Below, in pieces: positions 43,739 to 51,799 of a stretch of DNA of 64,000 bases. The notes under the pieces were generated by a model that saw only the letters and a program-made list of their open reading frames with translations, ran no database searches and was not told the DNA's origin. The position numbers and the translations under genes were made by a program. The stretch is from Domibacillus aminovorans (GTDB lineage: Bacteria; Bacillota; Bacilli; Bacillales; Domibacillaceae): the NCBI RefSeq assembly GCF_001643235.1, contig NZ_LQWY01000038.1, positions 1-64,000 on the forward strand. The letters are read 5' to 3'. Position 1 is the first letter of the stretch. The number at the start of each line of letters is the position of its first letter.

Positions 43739-45847
43739 TTATTGTAGAGAGTAAGCGAACGACCGTGCGAAAAAGACAGTTATTTGTTCTGCGGGCATCG
43801 GCTTTGCAAAAAAGTAGCCCTGTGCCTCATGGCAGTTCATTTCTTTTAAAAAGATGACCTGTTCCATCGTTTCCACTCCTTCTGCAATGACATTTATTTT
43901 CAAACTTTTAGCGAGTGTAATGATCATCGCCACAATGGCTTTATTCGTATCATCCAGTGTTTTGACGAATGTCTGGTCAATTTTAAGCCGATTAATCGGA
44001 AAATGACGAAGCGAACTGAGTGAACTATAGCCTGTCCCAAAATCATCTAGACTAACATGAATATTCAACTCTTTTAATTTTCGCAGCACAGAATGAAAAA
44101 ATTCACCTTCAACTGTCATGCTTTCCGTTATTTCAAGGTCCAGACAGTCAGGCGATAAACCGCTTTGCTCAAGCACCTCTTTCACGTTGTCGACAAAATT
44201 AGGCTGTGTGAACTGTCGTACAGAAACATTGACGCTGATCCGGACAGCTGGAAAACCGACATCCTGCCATTTTTTATTTTGATGGCAGGCTGTTTGCAGC
44301 ACCCAATTGCCAATCGGCACAATTAAGCCTGTTTCTTCGGCAAGCGGAATAAAGTCAGCGGGTGAGACCGTACCGAGCTTCGGATGTTCCCACCGAATAA
44401 GGGCTTCCACACCTAACAAGCAGCCCGATTGAAGATCGAATTGGGGCTGATAATGCAATTGAAATTGGCCACGTTCAAGGGCTTTATGCAACTCTCGCTC
44501 AAGCATCATTTTCTTCGCATTTTTTTCATCGAGTTCTTTTGTAAAAAATTGATAATTATTTTTGCCCATCTCTTTCGCTAAGTACATGGCTGCATCGGCA
44601 TTTTTAATCAGTGTCTCGCTGTCTTGTCCGTCATCCGGATATATGCTAATGCCCATACTTGCCGTCACGAAAAGTTCTATTTCATTAAAGGACATCCGTT
44701 TCCCTATATGACGGATCATGCGCTCTGCTATTCCTTCTGATTCTTTGCGGCATACACCAGGCAGTACAACAGCGAACTCATCTCCACCAATGCGAGCGAC
44801 CATATCGCCTTCGCGAAGACACTCTTCAAGACGTCTTGAGACCGTACTCAATACTTGGTCACCGATGGTGTGGCCCATCGTATCATTAACATGTTTAATT
44901 CGATCAAGATCGATGAATACAACTGCAAACGGATCATGGCGGGCAGAAGATTCAACTGTTTTCATGTGTTTTTGAAAAAGACGGCGGTTTGGAAGCCCCG
45001 TTAAGTAATCGTAATAAGCGACATGATAGATCGCTTTTTCCGCTTTTTTTCGCCCTGTAATATCGGTAGCTGTCCCGACTACTTCGATAATTTGGCCCTT
45101 CTCAAAGATAGGCGATAAGTGAATAAGAAGCGTATGTTTGAAAATTCTGACTTCAAAGTCAACAGCTTTTCCTTTATACGCTTTAGCGAAATAGAATTTT
45201 GTTTTTCTGACCACTTTTGCTGAAAAAAGTTCATCTAGCTTCTTCCCTTGCACAAAACTTGTCGTATAGCCTAAAGGCTCCAAAATTTTCCCTTCAAGCA
45301 ATATTAGCTGAAATTCTCCCTCATCCGTCTGCCTATATTTAAAAACGGCATTTTGCAAGTTTTTCACTGTTTGTCGAAAGTCATTTTTCAGTGCCGTTTT
45401 CAGTTGTTCTTCCGCTTTTTTTCGGTCGGTAATATCACTTCGTATCGAGACAAACTGGTAAGGAGAGCCATGATCATCAAGAAACGGCACAATCGTTGTG
45501 CTCACCCAGTACTCTGACCCATCTTTCGCCCGGTTTTTTATATCGCCTTGCCAAATATCACCTTGCTTGATCGTTTTCCACATATACTGAAAAAACGATT
45601 TGGGATGAAAACCCGAATTGATGAGGCGGTGCGTTCGTCCAATAAGTTCACTACGTTCATATTGTGATATTTCACAAAAACGATCATTCACATAAGTAAT
45701 GACACCGTTTTCATTTGTGATCACTAAAATAGATGACTGATCGAGTGCGTAATGAATATCATGCAAGTCTTTCACAACACGGTCATATTGAATGGGTACT
45801 TCGTAATGAGTTGTTCTTAAGTAAAAAAGAGTGTAACTTTTATCCAT
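43739..45847 (-). CDS. PAS-GGDEF-EAL cyclic-di-GMP protein
   Basis: A 702-aa soluble signalling protein. One PAS domain with PAC (about residues 30-145: VITYVNDRFCEISQYERSEL, ITDRKKAEEQL), a second PAS-like region ending ITGRKKAEKA (about 160-270), then a GGDEF domain with intact ARIGGDEFAVVL and DYLTGLPNRRLF, and an EAL domain with GVEALIRWEHP, DDFGTGYSSL and VIAEGVET. Both catalytic sites look intact, so it may make or degrade c-di-GMP. No membrane helix is seen, so the sensor is cytosolic. GGAAGAT precedes ATG 45847. Monocistronic. Confidence 0.92.
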   Translation of the reverse strand: MDKSYTLFYLRTTHYEVPIQYDRVVKDLHDIHYALDQSSILVITNENGVITYVNDRFCEISQYERSELIGRTHRLINSGFHPKSFFQYMWKTIKQGDIWQGDIKNRAKDGSEYWVSTTIVPFLDDHGSPYQFVSIRSDITDRKKAEEQLKTALKNDFRQTVKNLQNAVFKYRQTDEGEFQLILLEGKILEPLGYTTSFVQGKKLDELFSAKVVRKTKFYFAKAYKGKAVDFEVRIFKHTLLIHLSPIFEKGQIIEVVGTATDITGRKKAEKAIYHVAYYDYLTGLPNRRLFQKHMKTVESSARHDPFAVVFIDLDRIKHVNDTMGHTIGDQVLSTVSRRLEECLREGDMVARIGGDEFAVVLPGVCRKESEGIAERMIRHIGKRMSFNEIELFVTASMGISIYPDDGQDSETLIKNADAAMYLAKEMGKNNYQFFTKELDEKNAKKMMLERELHKALERGQFQLHYQPQFDLQSGCLLGVEALIRWEHPKLGTVSPADFIPLAEETGLIVPIGNWVLQTACHQNKKWQDVGFPAVRISVNVSVRQFTQPNFVDNVKEVLEQSGLSPDCLDLEITESMTVEGEFFHSVLRKLKELNIHVSLDDFGTGYSSLSSLRHFPINRLKIDQTFVKTLDDTNKAIVAMIITLAKSLKINVIAEGVETMEQVIFLKEMNCHEAQGYFFAKPMPAEQITVFFARSFAYSLQ

Positions 45848-45922
45848 TTATAAATCTTCCTTTCATAAAAAGAAAAAACATACATATTTTTCATTATAAG
45901 TCATATAGTCCTTTTTAACTAC

Positions 45923-45956
45923 AAAAATCGAATTGATATGGATCAATTCGATTTTT
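45923..45956. terminator. Perfect palindromic terminator
   Basis: AAAAATCGAATTGAT and its exact complement around ATGG, just after the CDF transporter gene on the minus strand. Confidence 0.85.
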
Positions 45957-45961
45957 CTTCA

Positions 45962-46927
45962 TTATTTGCTGGTTGTTTTCGGCTGCCAACTCGATTTATC
46001 GTCATCTTCAATAATGCCGAGCGCGACATCTGCAATTTCTTTTTCCCTTAGCAATCGGTCTCTGACTCGGAATTTAATGTCGTCCGCTTCTGCAAGTGAA
46101 AATCCTTTACGCAGTTCGATAATTCCGTCAATATGATACGAGCGGCCTTCCTGTAAAATGCGTAAATGATGAATGTCTACCGTATCCGCGTCTTCTAAAA
46201 TAATCTTTGCTACTTTTTCCTCTACTTCAATAGGAGCTGCCACACCGATAAGGCCTACCATGTTGTCATACCCAACGCGGAAGGCAACAAAAACCATCAA
46301 TAATCCGATTATTATTGTTATAACACCGTCCGCTTCTAGAACGCCAAAAAACTGTGCGAGCGTAATCCCGATCAGCGCTAAAAATGCGCCGGATGTCGCA
46401 ACGAGATCTTCATAAAAGACAAGACGCGTTGCCGGTGATGCTTTGCCGACATTTCGAAACACCTGAGTCAAAATATTGCCGCTTTTTTCAACGTGTGCTT
46501 CTTCTAAAATTTCTTTCATCGCTTTAAATAAAATAAATCCATCAATGATGATGGCCGCTGCGAGAACAGCTACATTTAATAAAAAATCTGTAGCTTCTTC
46601 TGGATGCTGAAGCAATTTCCATCCTTTTAAAATCGTTTCGTATGCCATAATTGTGACGACGATGACTGCGATCATACAAAAGATGTTAACAACCCGGCCG
46701 AACCCGATTGGAAACCGTTTTGAAGGCTTCATCTCCGCCAGTGCACTGCCAAAATACACAAATCCCTGGTTCACAGTATCTGCTAGTGAATGCATAGCCG
46801 ATGCAAACATCGTGCCGCTTCCGCTGAACGAGGCCGCAAAAAACTTCAAAATCGCTAACACCATATTGCCAATTGCTGCAATACCTGAAGATGTATTTCC
46901 CCTTTTCAATAGCTGAACGATCGCCAT
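45962..46927 (-). CDS. Cation diffusion facilitator transporter
   Basis: A 321-aa CDF-family metal/proton antiporter. Metal-binding helices are visible: ASAMHSLADTVNQGFVYFGS (helix 2, HxxxD) and YEDLVATSGAFLALIGITLA (helix 5, ExxxxxS). Six helices are followed by a cytosolic C-terminal domain (VDIHHLRILQEGRSYHIDG). The site residues differ from the zinc-type DxxxD/HxxxD pair, so the metal is unclear. GGAGGGCAG precedes the ATG. Monocistronic. Confidence 0.86.
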   Translation of the reverse strand: MAIVQLLKRGNTSSGIAAIGNMVLAILKFFAASFSGSGTMFASAMHSLADTVNQGFVYFGSALAEMKPSKRFPIGFGRVVNIFCMIAVIVVTIMAYETILKGWKLLQHPEEATDFLLNVAVLAAAIIIDGFILFKAMKEILEEAHVEKSGNILTQVFRNVGKASPATRLVFYEDLVATSGAFLALIGITLAQFFGVLEADGVITIIIGLLMVFVAFRVGYDNMVGLIGVAAPIEVEEKVAKIILEDADTVDIHHLRILQEGRSYHIDGIIELRKGFSLAEADDIKFRVRDRLLREKEIADVALGIIEDDDKSSWQPKTTSK

Positions 46928-47070
46928 ATCTGCCCTCCTATTTTTCTATATATCCCTATACCCTAGGAGTGTTTGTTTATATCCTGACCTTTATTAAGGT
47001 TTTTATAAATGAATAAATAAAAAATTTAGAAACCGATGAGATAAATTAACAAATAAACGATTCTATCCTT

Positions 47071-47110
47071 AAAAAAGTCGATCCCCTAATATACAGGAAA
47101 TCGACTTTTT
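47071..47110. terminator. Bidirectional terminator
   Basis: AAAAAAGTCGAT pairs with ATCGACTTTTT between the LysE gene and the CDF gene region. Confidence 0.75.
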
Positions 47111-47123
47111 CATGTGTCTTGTT

Positions 47124-47708
47124 TTATTCTACAAGAATCGATACGGCACTATACACTAATAACAAAGCCATAATAATATTAAACTGACTTCTATACTTTG
47201 TTAGGTACATTTGAAACAGTGAACCAAACACACTCCAACACATAGTACTAAGAAAACCAACAAAAGCGAGAAATAATGAATATACTAGTAAGCTGAAATT
47301 GGAAGTGTGATATGGAAGGATAAAGGTTGATATTGCTGTTATGCCATACAAAATACCTTTCGGATTTACGAATTGTAAAAGCATACCTGAAAAAAAACTG
47401 TTATTCTTGTCCCCTTCATGGCCTTTATCATTATTTTTACTTAACATTATTTTTATAGCCAGATACAACATATAGATTGCAGCTAAGATAATCATAATAA
47501 ATTCAATTTTTGGAATGAAATTTTTAAGCAGTAGATTAAAATAACTACACAATAACATTATTACAAAGAAGCCTGCACCTACTCCTAAACAAAACCTAAG
47601 TGTCTTTTTAAACCCGTATTGATTAGCAAATAACATTGCCATAATGTTATTAGGACCTGGAGTAAAACTAGTAACAAAAACATATAGAAAAAACGACAAT
47701 AAAGGCAT
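47124..47708 (-). CDS. LysE-family amino acid exporter
   Basis: A 194-aa protein with six hydrophobic segments and the family N-terminus FVTSFTPGPNNIMAMLFANQ. LysE/RhtB proteins export amino acids such as lysine, threonine or homoserine. The start at 47708 follows AGAAGGAGGG; the in-frame ATG at 47753 is within the promoter. It is divergent from an XRE-cupin regulator gene with a shared 110-bp region carrying an inverted repeat, so that regulator probably controls it. Confidence 0.88.
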   Translation of the reverse strand: MPLLSFFLYVFVTSFTPGPNNIMAMLFANQYGFKKTLRFCLGVGAGFFVIMLLCSYFNLLLKNFIPKIEFIMIILAAIYMLYLAIKIMLSKNNDKGHEGDKNNSFFSGMLLQFVNPKGILYGITAISTFILPYHTSNFSLLVYSLFLAFVGFLSTMCWSVFGSLFQMYLTKYRSQFNIIMALLLVYSAVSILVE

Positions 47709-47732
47709 ATTGGCCCTCCTTCTGTAACGTAT

Positions 47733-47783
47733 GTTATAATGACTAAAATACACATTATAACGATTTACTTTTTATTGTACAAT
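47733..47783. promoter_or_regulatory. Divergent promoter region with inverted repeat operator
   Basis: GTTATAATG (47733-47741) and CATTATAAC (47753-47761) are exact inverted copies 11 bp apart. A related GTTATATTG lies at 47790-47798. TACAAT (47778-47783) could be the -10 of the regulator gene. The repeats overlap the presumed exporter promoter. Confidence 0.5.
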
Positions 47784-47816
47784 ATGACCGTTATATTGTA
47801 AACGAGGAGTGTACTT

Positions 47817-48371
47817 ATGGAAGAAATAAATCTTATCATTGCAAAAAACTTAAAAGCCTTGAGAGAAGATAAAAAATTAAGCCTTGAGAGGGTCGCAGAG
47901 CTGACTGGAGTAAGTAAAACAATGATTGGTCAAATTGAAAGAGGCGAATCGAGTCCCACTATTACAACTATCTGGAAAATTGCAAATGGCTTAAAGATCT
48001 CTTTTACTTCTCTAATAAATAATCCGCAACCAGATACCATAGTTATTTTAAAAAGTGAAGTTCAAACATTATCTGAAGATAACGGAAAGTATCGAGTTTA
48101 TCCCTATTTTCCCTTCCAAGATGATAGACGCTTCGAAGTTTATTCAGTTGAGATAGAAAAAGGCGGGTTTCTAAATGCGGATTCGCACAGAGGAGGAACT
48201 GAGGAATTTTTAACTGTTTTTGATGGGGAATTAACTGTCAGTGTAAATAACATTAAATATATAGTAAGAAGTGGTGATTCTATCAGATTCAAGGCTGACA
48301 GACCCCATAACTATCATAATTCAGGGGAAACATTAACTCGATTAAGTATGATTATATATTATCCAGTTTAA
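47817..48371 (+). CDS. XRE-cupin transcriptional regulator
   Basis: A 184-aa regulator with an N-terminal helix-turn-helix (LRALREDKKLSLERVAELTG-like, SKTMIGQIERGESSPT at about residues 30-45) and a C-terminal cupin (EEFLTVFDGELTV, IRFKADRPHNYHNSGE). Cupin ligands in this family are small metabolites. GAGGAGTG precedes ATG 47817. Divergent from the LysE gene, the usual layout for a local repressor. Confidence 0.9.
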   Translation: MEEINLIIAKNLKALREDKKLSLERVAELTGVSKTMIGQIERGESSPTITTIWKIANGLKISFTSLINNPQPDTIVILKSEVQTLSEDNGKYRVYPYFPFQDDRRFEVYSVEIEKGGFLNADSHRGGTEEFLTVFDGELTVSVNNIKYIVRSGDSIRFKADRPHNYHNSGETLTRLSMIIYYPV

Positions 48372-48396
48372 AAAACCTGGTTCTTACAGAAAGGGA

Positions 48397-48457
48397 CAGC
48401 TTGTAGACAAAGTCTTCATTTCGAAGGTGATGGTGGAAGGATTTGTATGTTATCCAA
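48397..48457 (+). mobile_element. Left-end remnant of the IS1182-type element
   Basis: CAGCTTGTAGACAAAGTCTT and following bases match the left end of the IS at 27589. After a roughly 50-bp internal deletion, ATTTGTATGTTATCCAA matches the start of its transposase gene. About 60 bp survive, lying between the XRE gene and its terminator. Confidence 0.8.
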
Positions 48458-48470
48458 CCGAATCGAAATC

Positions 48471-48518
48471 AAAAGGATAGATGATAGCAGACCATATCAG
48501 CTTTTATCTATCCTTTTT
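48471..48518. terminator. Bidirectional terminator
   Basis: AAAAGGATAGAT pairs with ATCTATCCTTTT between convergent genes. Confidence 0.7.
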
Positions 48519-48586
48519 GTAATACAAAGGAGAAAACCGCAGCACTTAAAAAGTGATACGATTCTTGAAGACGCATAGAAGACATT

Positions 48587-49420
48587 TTAAAAATCAAATT
48601 CATCTGGATCAGGACCACTGCGTACATTTTCATTCAATTCATCAATTTGCTTAACTTCCTCTGTCGTTAATTCAAAATCAAAGATATTTCTGTTTTCTTC
48701 AATACGTGATTCTGTCATTGATTTAGGAATGGTAATGACTCCATGCTGTAGATCCCATTTTAAAATAATTTGTGCAACTGTTTTATCATATTTTTTCGCA
48801 ATTACTTGAAGAATTTCATCATTTAGAACCTCACCATTCATAAGTGGGGACCATGCTTCTACCCGTATATTATTCTTTTCACAATAATCTCTTAGTTCTA
48901 GTTGTGTAAGACGAGGATGAAACTCAATTTGATTAATAACCGGTTTTACTTCAGCCTTCTGAAGTAAGTTTTCCAAGTGGTGGATTTGGAAATTACTTAC
49001 GCCAATTGTTCGTACTCGTCCTTCTTGATAGAGCGTTTCAAGTGCTTTCCATGAGTCTAGATACTTATTCTTTCCGGGCCAATGAATTAAATATAAGTCT
49101 AAATAATCAAGCCCCAATTTTGACAAGCTTGTTTCATAAGCAGCAATGGTCTCCTCATAAGTCAGACCATCATTCCAAACTTTTGATGTAATAAACAATT
49201 CGTCTCTGGTGACAATCCCTTCTTCAATCGCTTGTTGAACGCCAAGACCGACACTTTCTTCATTTCCATAAACCTGTGCTGTATCAATACTTCGGTATCC
49301 TTTTTTGATTGCTGTCTTCACGGCTTTCACTAGATCAGACCCATTGTTTACACGAAAAACCCCATATCCAAGTAATGGCATTTTAACTTCATTATTTAAT
49401 GTCGCTGTGTGTAAATCCAT
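48587..49420 (-). CDS. Aldo/keto reductase (YvgN/YtbE-like)
   Basis: A 277-aa NADPH-dependent reductase. The catalytic tetrad is visible: SIDTAQVYGNEESVG (Asp, Tyr), ITSKVWN (Lys) and YLIHWPGKNKY (His). The C-terminal cofactor region is VITIPKSMTESRIEENRNIF. Likely substrates are methylglyoxal and other aldehydes. The start at 49420 follows AGAGGAGAG and aligns with the family. The frame stays open 61 codons further upstream (to 49603), encoding an unrelated hydrophobic stretch. It is divergent from an HxlR-type regulator gene. Confidence 0.9.
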   Translation of the reverse strand: MDLHTATLNNEVKMPLLGYGVFRVNNGSDLVKAVKTAIKKGYRSIDTAQVYGNEESVGLGVQQAIEEGIVTRDELFITSKVWNDGLTYEETIAAYETSLSKLGLDYLDLYLIHWPGKNKYLDSWKALETLYQEGRVRTIGVSNFQIHHLENLLQKAEVKPVINQIEFHPRLTQLELRDYCEKNNIRVEAWSPLMNGEVLNDEILQVIAKKYDKTVAQIILKWDLQHGVITIPKSMTESRIEENRNIFDFELTTEEVKQIDELNENVRSGPDPDEFDF

Positions 49421-49600
49421 ATTGAACACTCTCCTCTTTTTTTCTTGATTTGCACGAATGGCGGTTAATATTAAGGCGCCAGTGACTGTGTGAATAAAAT
49501 CCATTGAATCTGTGTAATGCCCTTCCGGCAAATGCTGTGACTGCAAGTGCAAGTAATGCATACAAGTTCCATTGTCTAGTTTCTTACATAGTGTCTCCTG
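49421..49600 (-). other. In-frame extension upstream of the reductase start
   Basis: This reads HLPEGHYTDSMDFIHTVTGA and ILTAIRANQEK in frame with the reductase. It may be the tail of a lost gene, since it shows no start signal. The rest of the gap to 49758 shows only the HxlR gene's upstream region. Confidence 0.3.
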
Positions 49601-49758
49601 CATTCAATATGTTAACTTTTACTTGCCAAATGTTCCGGAACAAATGTTATTATGAATGAAACAAATCTAAATAGAAAGTACGTACTTTTTTGTTATATAG
49701 GTACCTTTTAGTTCCTGTGAATATACGTTCTATAAACTCTAATGAGAGGCTGTTTGAT

Positions 49759-50121
49759 ATGGTAAAGAAAAAGTATAATATTTCTGTCGAAGCGACGCTT
49801 GAAGTGATTGGAGGAAAATGGAAGTGTGTAATTTTATGTCACTTGACACATGGAAAAAAACGAACAAGTGAATTAAAACGATTAATGCCCAATATTTCAC
49901 AAAAAATGTTGACACAACAGTTACGCGAATTAGAAGAAGATGGAGTGATTAATCGAAAGCTTTATCATGAGCTTCCTCCTAAAGTAGAATACGAATTAAG
50001 CGAATATGGAGGAAGCTTAGAACCTATCCTTCACGCCCTATGTGGTTGGGGAGAAGCGCATATTATCAAAGTATATGGTAATAAAGAAGATTATTTAGAG
50101 AACAATGTGTTAAACAAATAA
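49759..50121 (+). CDS. HxlR-family transcriptional regulator
   Basis: A 120-aa winged-helix regulator: VIGGKWKCVILCHLTHGKKR, SQKMLTQQLRELEEDGVINR and the Tyr/Pro-rich wing (KLYHELPPKVEYELSEYG). These proteins sense reactive electrophiles through an N-terminal cysteine (here CVILCH has two). The start at 49759 is chosen by alignment with the family. Divergent from the aldo/keto reductase, so it may control aldehyde detoxification. Confidence 0.9.
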   Translation: MVKKKYNISVEATLEVIGGKWKCVILCHLTHGKKRTSELKRLMPNISQKMLTQQLRELEEDGVINRKLYHELPPKVEYELSEYGGSLEPILHALCGWGEAHIIKVYGNKEDYLENNVLNK

Positions 50122-50124
50122 TTA

Positions 50125-50340
50125 CCACCGTCTGCATCATATATAACACGCCAATCGGCTGTTCGTTAATAGCGGACGAAAAGTGGCCGACGATCTCTTT
50201 GCAATTCTGCAATAGTTCATCATCTTTCGTCAGTTTTGCCAGATGCCACAGTTGGAGAGATGCTATACTGTTACCGGATGGCAATGCACCATCGTACACG
50301 TTTTTCTCCCGGACACTTAATGATTCTCCATTAGGTATTT
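50125..50340 (-). pseudogene. Remnant of a thioredoxin-domain DUF255 (YyaL) gene
   Basis: The minus strand encodes GESLSVREKNVYDGALPSGN, SIASLQLWHLAKLTKDDELL and HFSSAINEQPIGVLYMM, the C-terminal six-hairpin part of YyaL/SPATA20-type proteins. About 70 of some 680 residues remain, and neither a start nor the proper C-terminus is present. Confidence 0.7.
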
Positions 50341-50435
50341 TTGATAAAATTTTTGATTCTGTACAATTAAATGATACAATATAAAAATAAAGAATTTAGC
50401 AATGATTGACATTTTAATACTTAGGAGTGAAACAA

Positions 50436-50864
50436 ATGTCTGTTGATGTATATATTAATTTTAATGGGAACTGTCGTGAAGCAGTAGAGTTTTACGCACA
50501 GGTATTTGGAACAGAAAAACCACAAATTATGACCTTTGATGAAACACCACCTAACCCAGAATTTCCTCTGCCAGATGAAGCAAAAAATTTAGTAATGCAC
50601 ACAAGGCTTGATATTGATGGAAGCAATGTTATGTTTTCTGATGTTTTTCCTGGTATGCCTTTTGTTGAGGGTAACAACATAAGCCTTGCATTAGTTAATA
50701 AGAATATGGATGAAATTAAATCTATCTTTAATAAACTGAGAGAAGGCGGCACTGTAGTCATGGACCTTCAAGAAACATTCTGGAGTAAGCTCTATGGTCA
50801 AGTAATAGATAAATTCGGAATTAATTGGCAATTCAACTATGATAGTGGAGAAATGAGAATGTAA
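50436..50864 (+). CDS. VOC-family (PhnB/glyoxalase-like) protein
   Basis: A 142-aa protein with one vicinal-oxygen-chelate fold in two beta-alpha-beta repeats (INFNGNCREAVEFYAQVFGT, then SKLYGQVIDKFGINWQFNYD). PhnB-type members lack some metal ligands and their reactions are mostly unknown. ATG 50436 follows AGGAGTG; an in-frame GTG at 50427 overlaps that site. Monocistronic. Confidence 0.87.
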   Translation: MSVDVYINFNGNCREAVEFYAQVFGTEKPQIMTFDETPPNPEFPLPDEAKNLVMHTRLDIDGSNVMFSDVFPGMPFVEGNNISLALVNKNMDEIKSIFNKLREGGTVVMDLQETFWSKLYGQVIDKFGINWQFNYDSGEMRM

Positions 50865-51018
50865 TTTTCTCGAGACATTTTCAAAAAGGATATATATACT
50901 TTTTGTATTTCTAATACTGCTATACCCTGTTTTATCTAGTTGAGGATGTTACGGGATGGGATTAAAAGAAGTAATGAGATTATGACTAATAAGCTGAAAT
51001 GGACAAATAATACTATTT
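50865..51018. other. Intergenic, no gene seen
   Basis: AT-rich. CAAAAAG-GATATATATA-CTTTTTG (about 50882-50904) is a weak inverted repeat. No ORF with a ribosome binding site is supported. Confidence 0.35.
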
Positions 51019-51048
51019 GCAGGAAGGATTCTCCCTTCCTGCTTTTTT
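51019..51048 (+). terminator. Rho-independent terminator
   Basis: GCAGGAAGG pairs with CCTTCCTGC and TTTTTT follows. It lies 150 bp after the VOC gene and may end that transcript. Confidence 0.8.
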
Positions 51049-51195
51049 GTGGAAAAGCTTTTCCGCATTATTGGTGGAATCGCCCTATTTACTGTCTCCA
51101 TTTAGTAAATTGCTCGATTTAGTTTGTATTTATTTCTACTAATGGCTTTATTTTCTTAATCAAAAACGCTTTTCTGATCACTAATGATCATATAG

Positions 51196-51324
51196 CTATT
51201 TCTTTTTTTTATGTCGGGCTGAAGATACCGTTCTTCCATCAGTTTCTATATTCGTCGTACCTTGTCCTTTGACTTCTGGTGAACCTAATTCTGCCTTTGA
51301 TGGGTCTTTTTTCCGTTTTCCCAT
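51196..51324 (-). CDS. Small basic protein, 42 aa
   Basis: An ORF with a very strong ribosome binding site (GGGAGGAGGTGAT, about 4-9 nt before ATG at 51324). It starts MGKRKKDPSKAELGSPEVKG and ends TVSSARHKKKK. Lys/Arg-rich ends and a polar, disordered middle resemble small sporulation-associated proteins of Bacillus, but I cannot name the family. No neighbour is co-oriented. Confidence 0.6.
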   Translation of the reverse strand: MGKRKKDPSKAELGSPEVKGQGTTNIETDGRTVSSARHKKKK

Positions 51325-51504
51325 TTTATCACCTCCTCCCTTAATTGTCTCAATTAGTTCCTATTTTTATTCTCTGAAAAATGCAGTATAAAAACACGAT
51401 TGAAAAGACAATCTATAAACGGTCAGCTGGACCCCACTTGTTTTTTAAAAAAGTGAGAAACTTACTGCCCATTAATGCGGGATTAACATGAGGAGGTATA
51501 ATGA

Positions 51505-51750
51505 ATGGCGAAAAAAATTGCCGTGGAACAGTCATTAACAAATATTACCGAGGCTCTTCGAGAAAAAGGCTATGATGTGGTGGATTTAAAGTCGGCCGAG
51601 GACGCAAAAAATTGTTCTGCTTGTGTTGTGACGGGGATAGATTCAAACGTAATGGGGATACAAGATATCTCAACACTAGCCCCTGTCATTGAGGCAAGCG
51701 GCTTGTCGGCTAATGAAGTTTGCCGACAAGTGGAGGAGTTACCTGTCTAA
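51505..51750 (+). CDS. ykuS: UPF0180 family protein (YkuS-like)
   Basis: An 81-aa soluble protein of the UPF0180 family: MAKKIAVEQSLTNITEALRE at the start and CSACVVTGIDSNVMGIQDIS in the middle. Function is unknown; the family is found in spore-forming Firmicutes. GAGGAGGTAT precedes the ATG. Monocistronic with its own terminator. Confidence 0.9.
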   Translation: MAKKIAVEQSLTNITEALREKGYDVVDLKSAEDAKNCSACVVTGIDSNVMGIQDISTLAPVIEASGLSANEVCRQVEELPV

Positions 51751-51759
51751 TAACAAATA

Positions 51760-51799
51760 AAACCGGGTCTAGACTTTGCCTAGGCACCCGGTTTCTTTT
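51760..51799. terminator. Bidirectional terminator
   Basis: AAACCGGGT pairs with ACCCGGTTT, with CTAG/CTAG-type bases inside, between ykuS and the convergent alcohol dehydrogenase gene. Confidence 0.82.

Noticed and set aside
43725-43779. Long-range stem AACTGTCTTTT/AAAAAGACAGTT near the end of the GGDEF/EAL gene
   Set aside because: It lies partly in coding sequence, with no U-tract in the right place; probably chance.
50940-51122. Open frame of 60 codons
   Set aside because: It crosses a strong terminator, and has no ribosome binding site.
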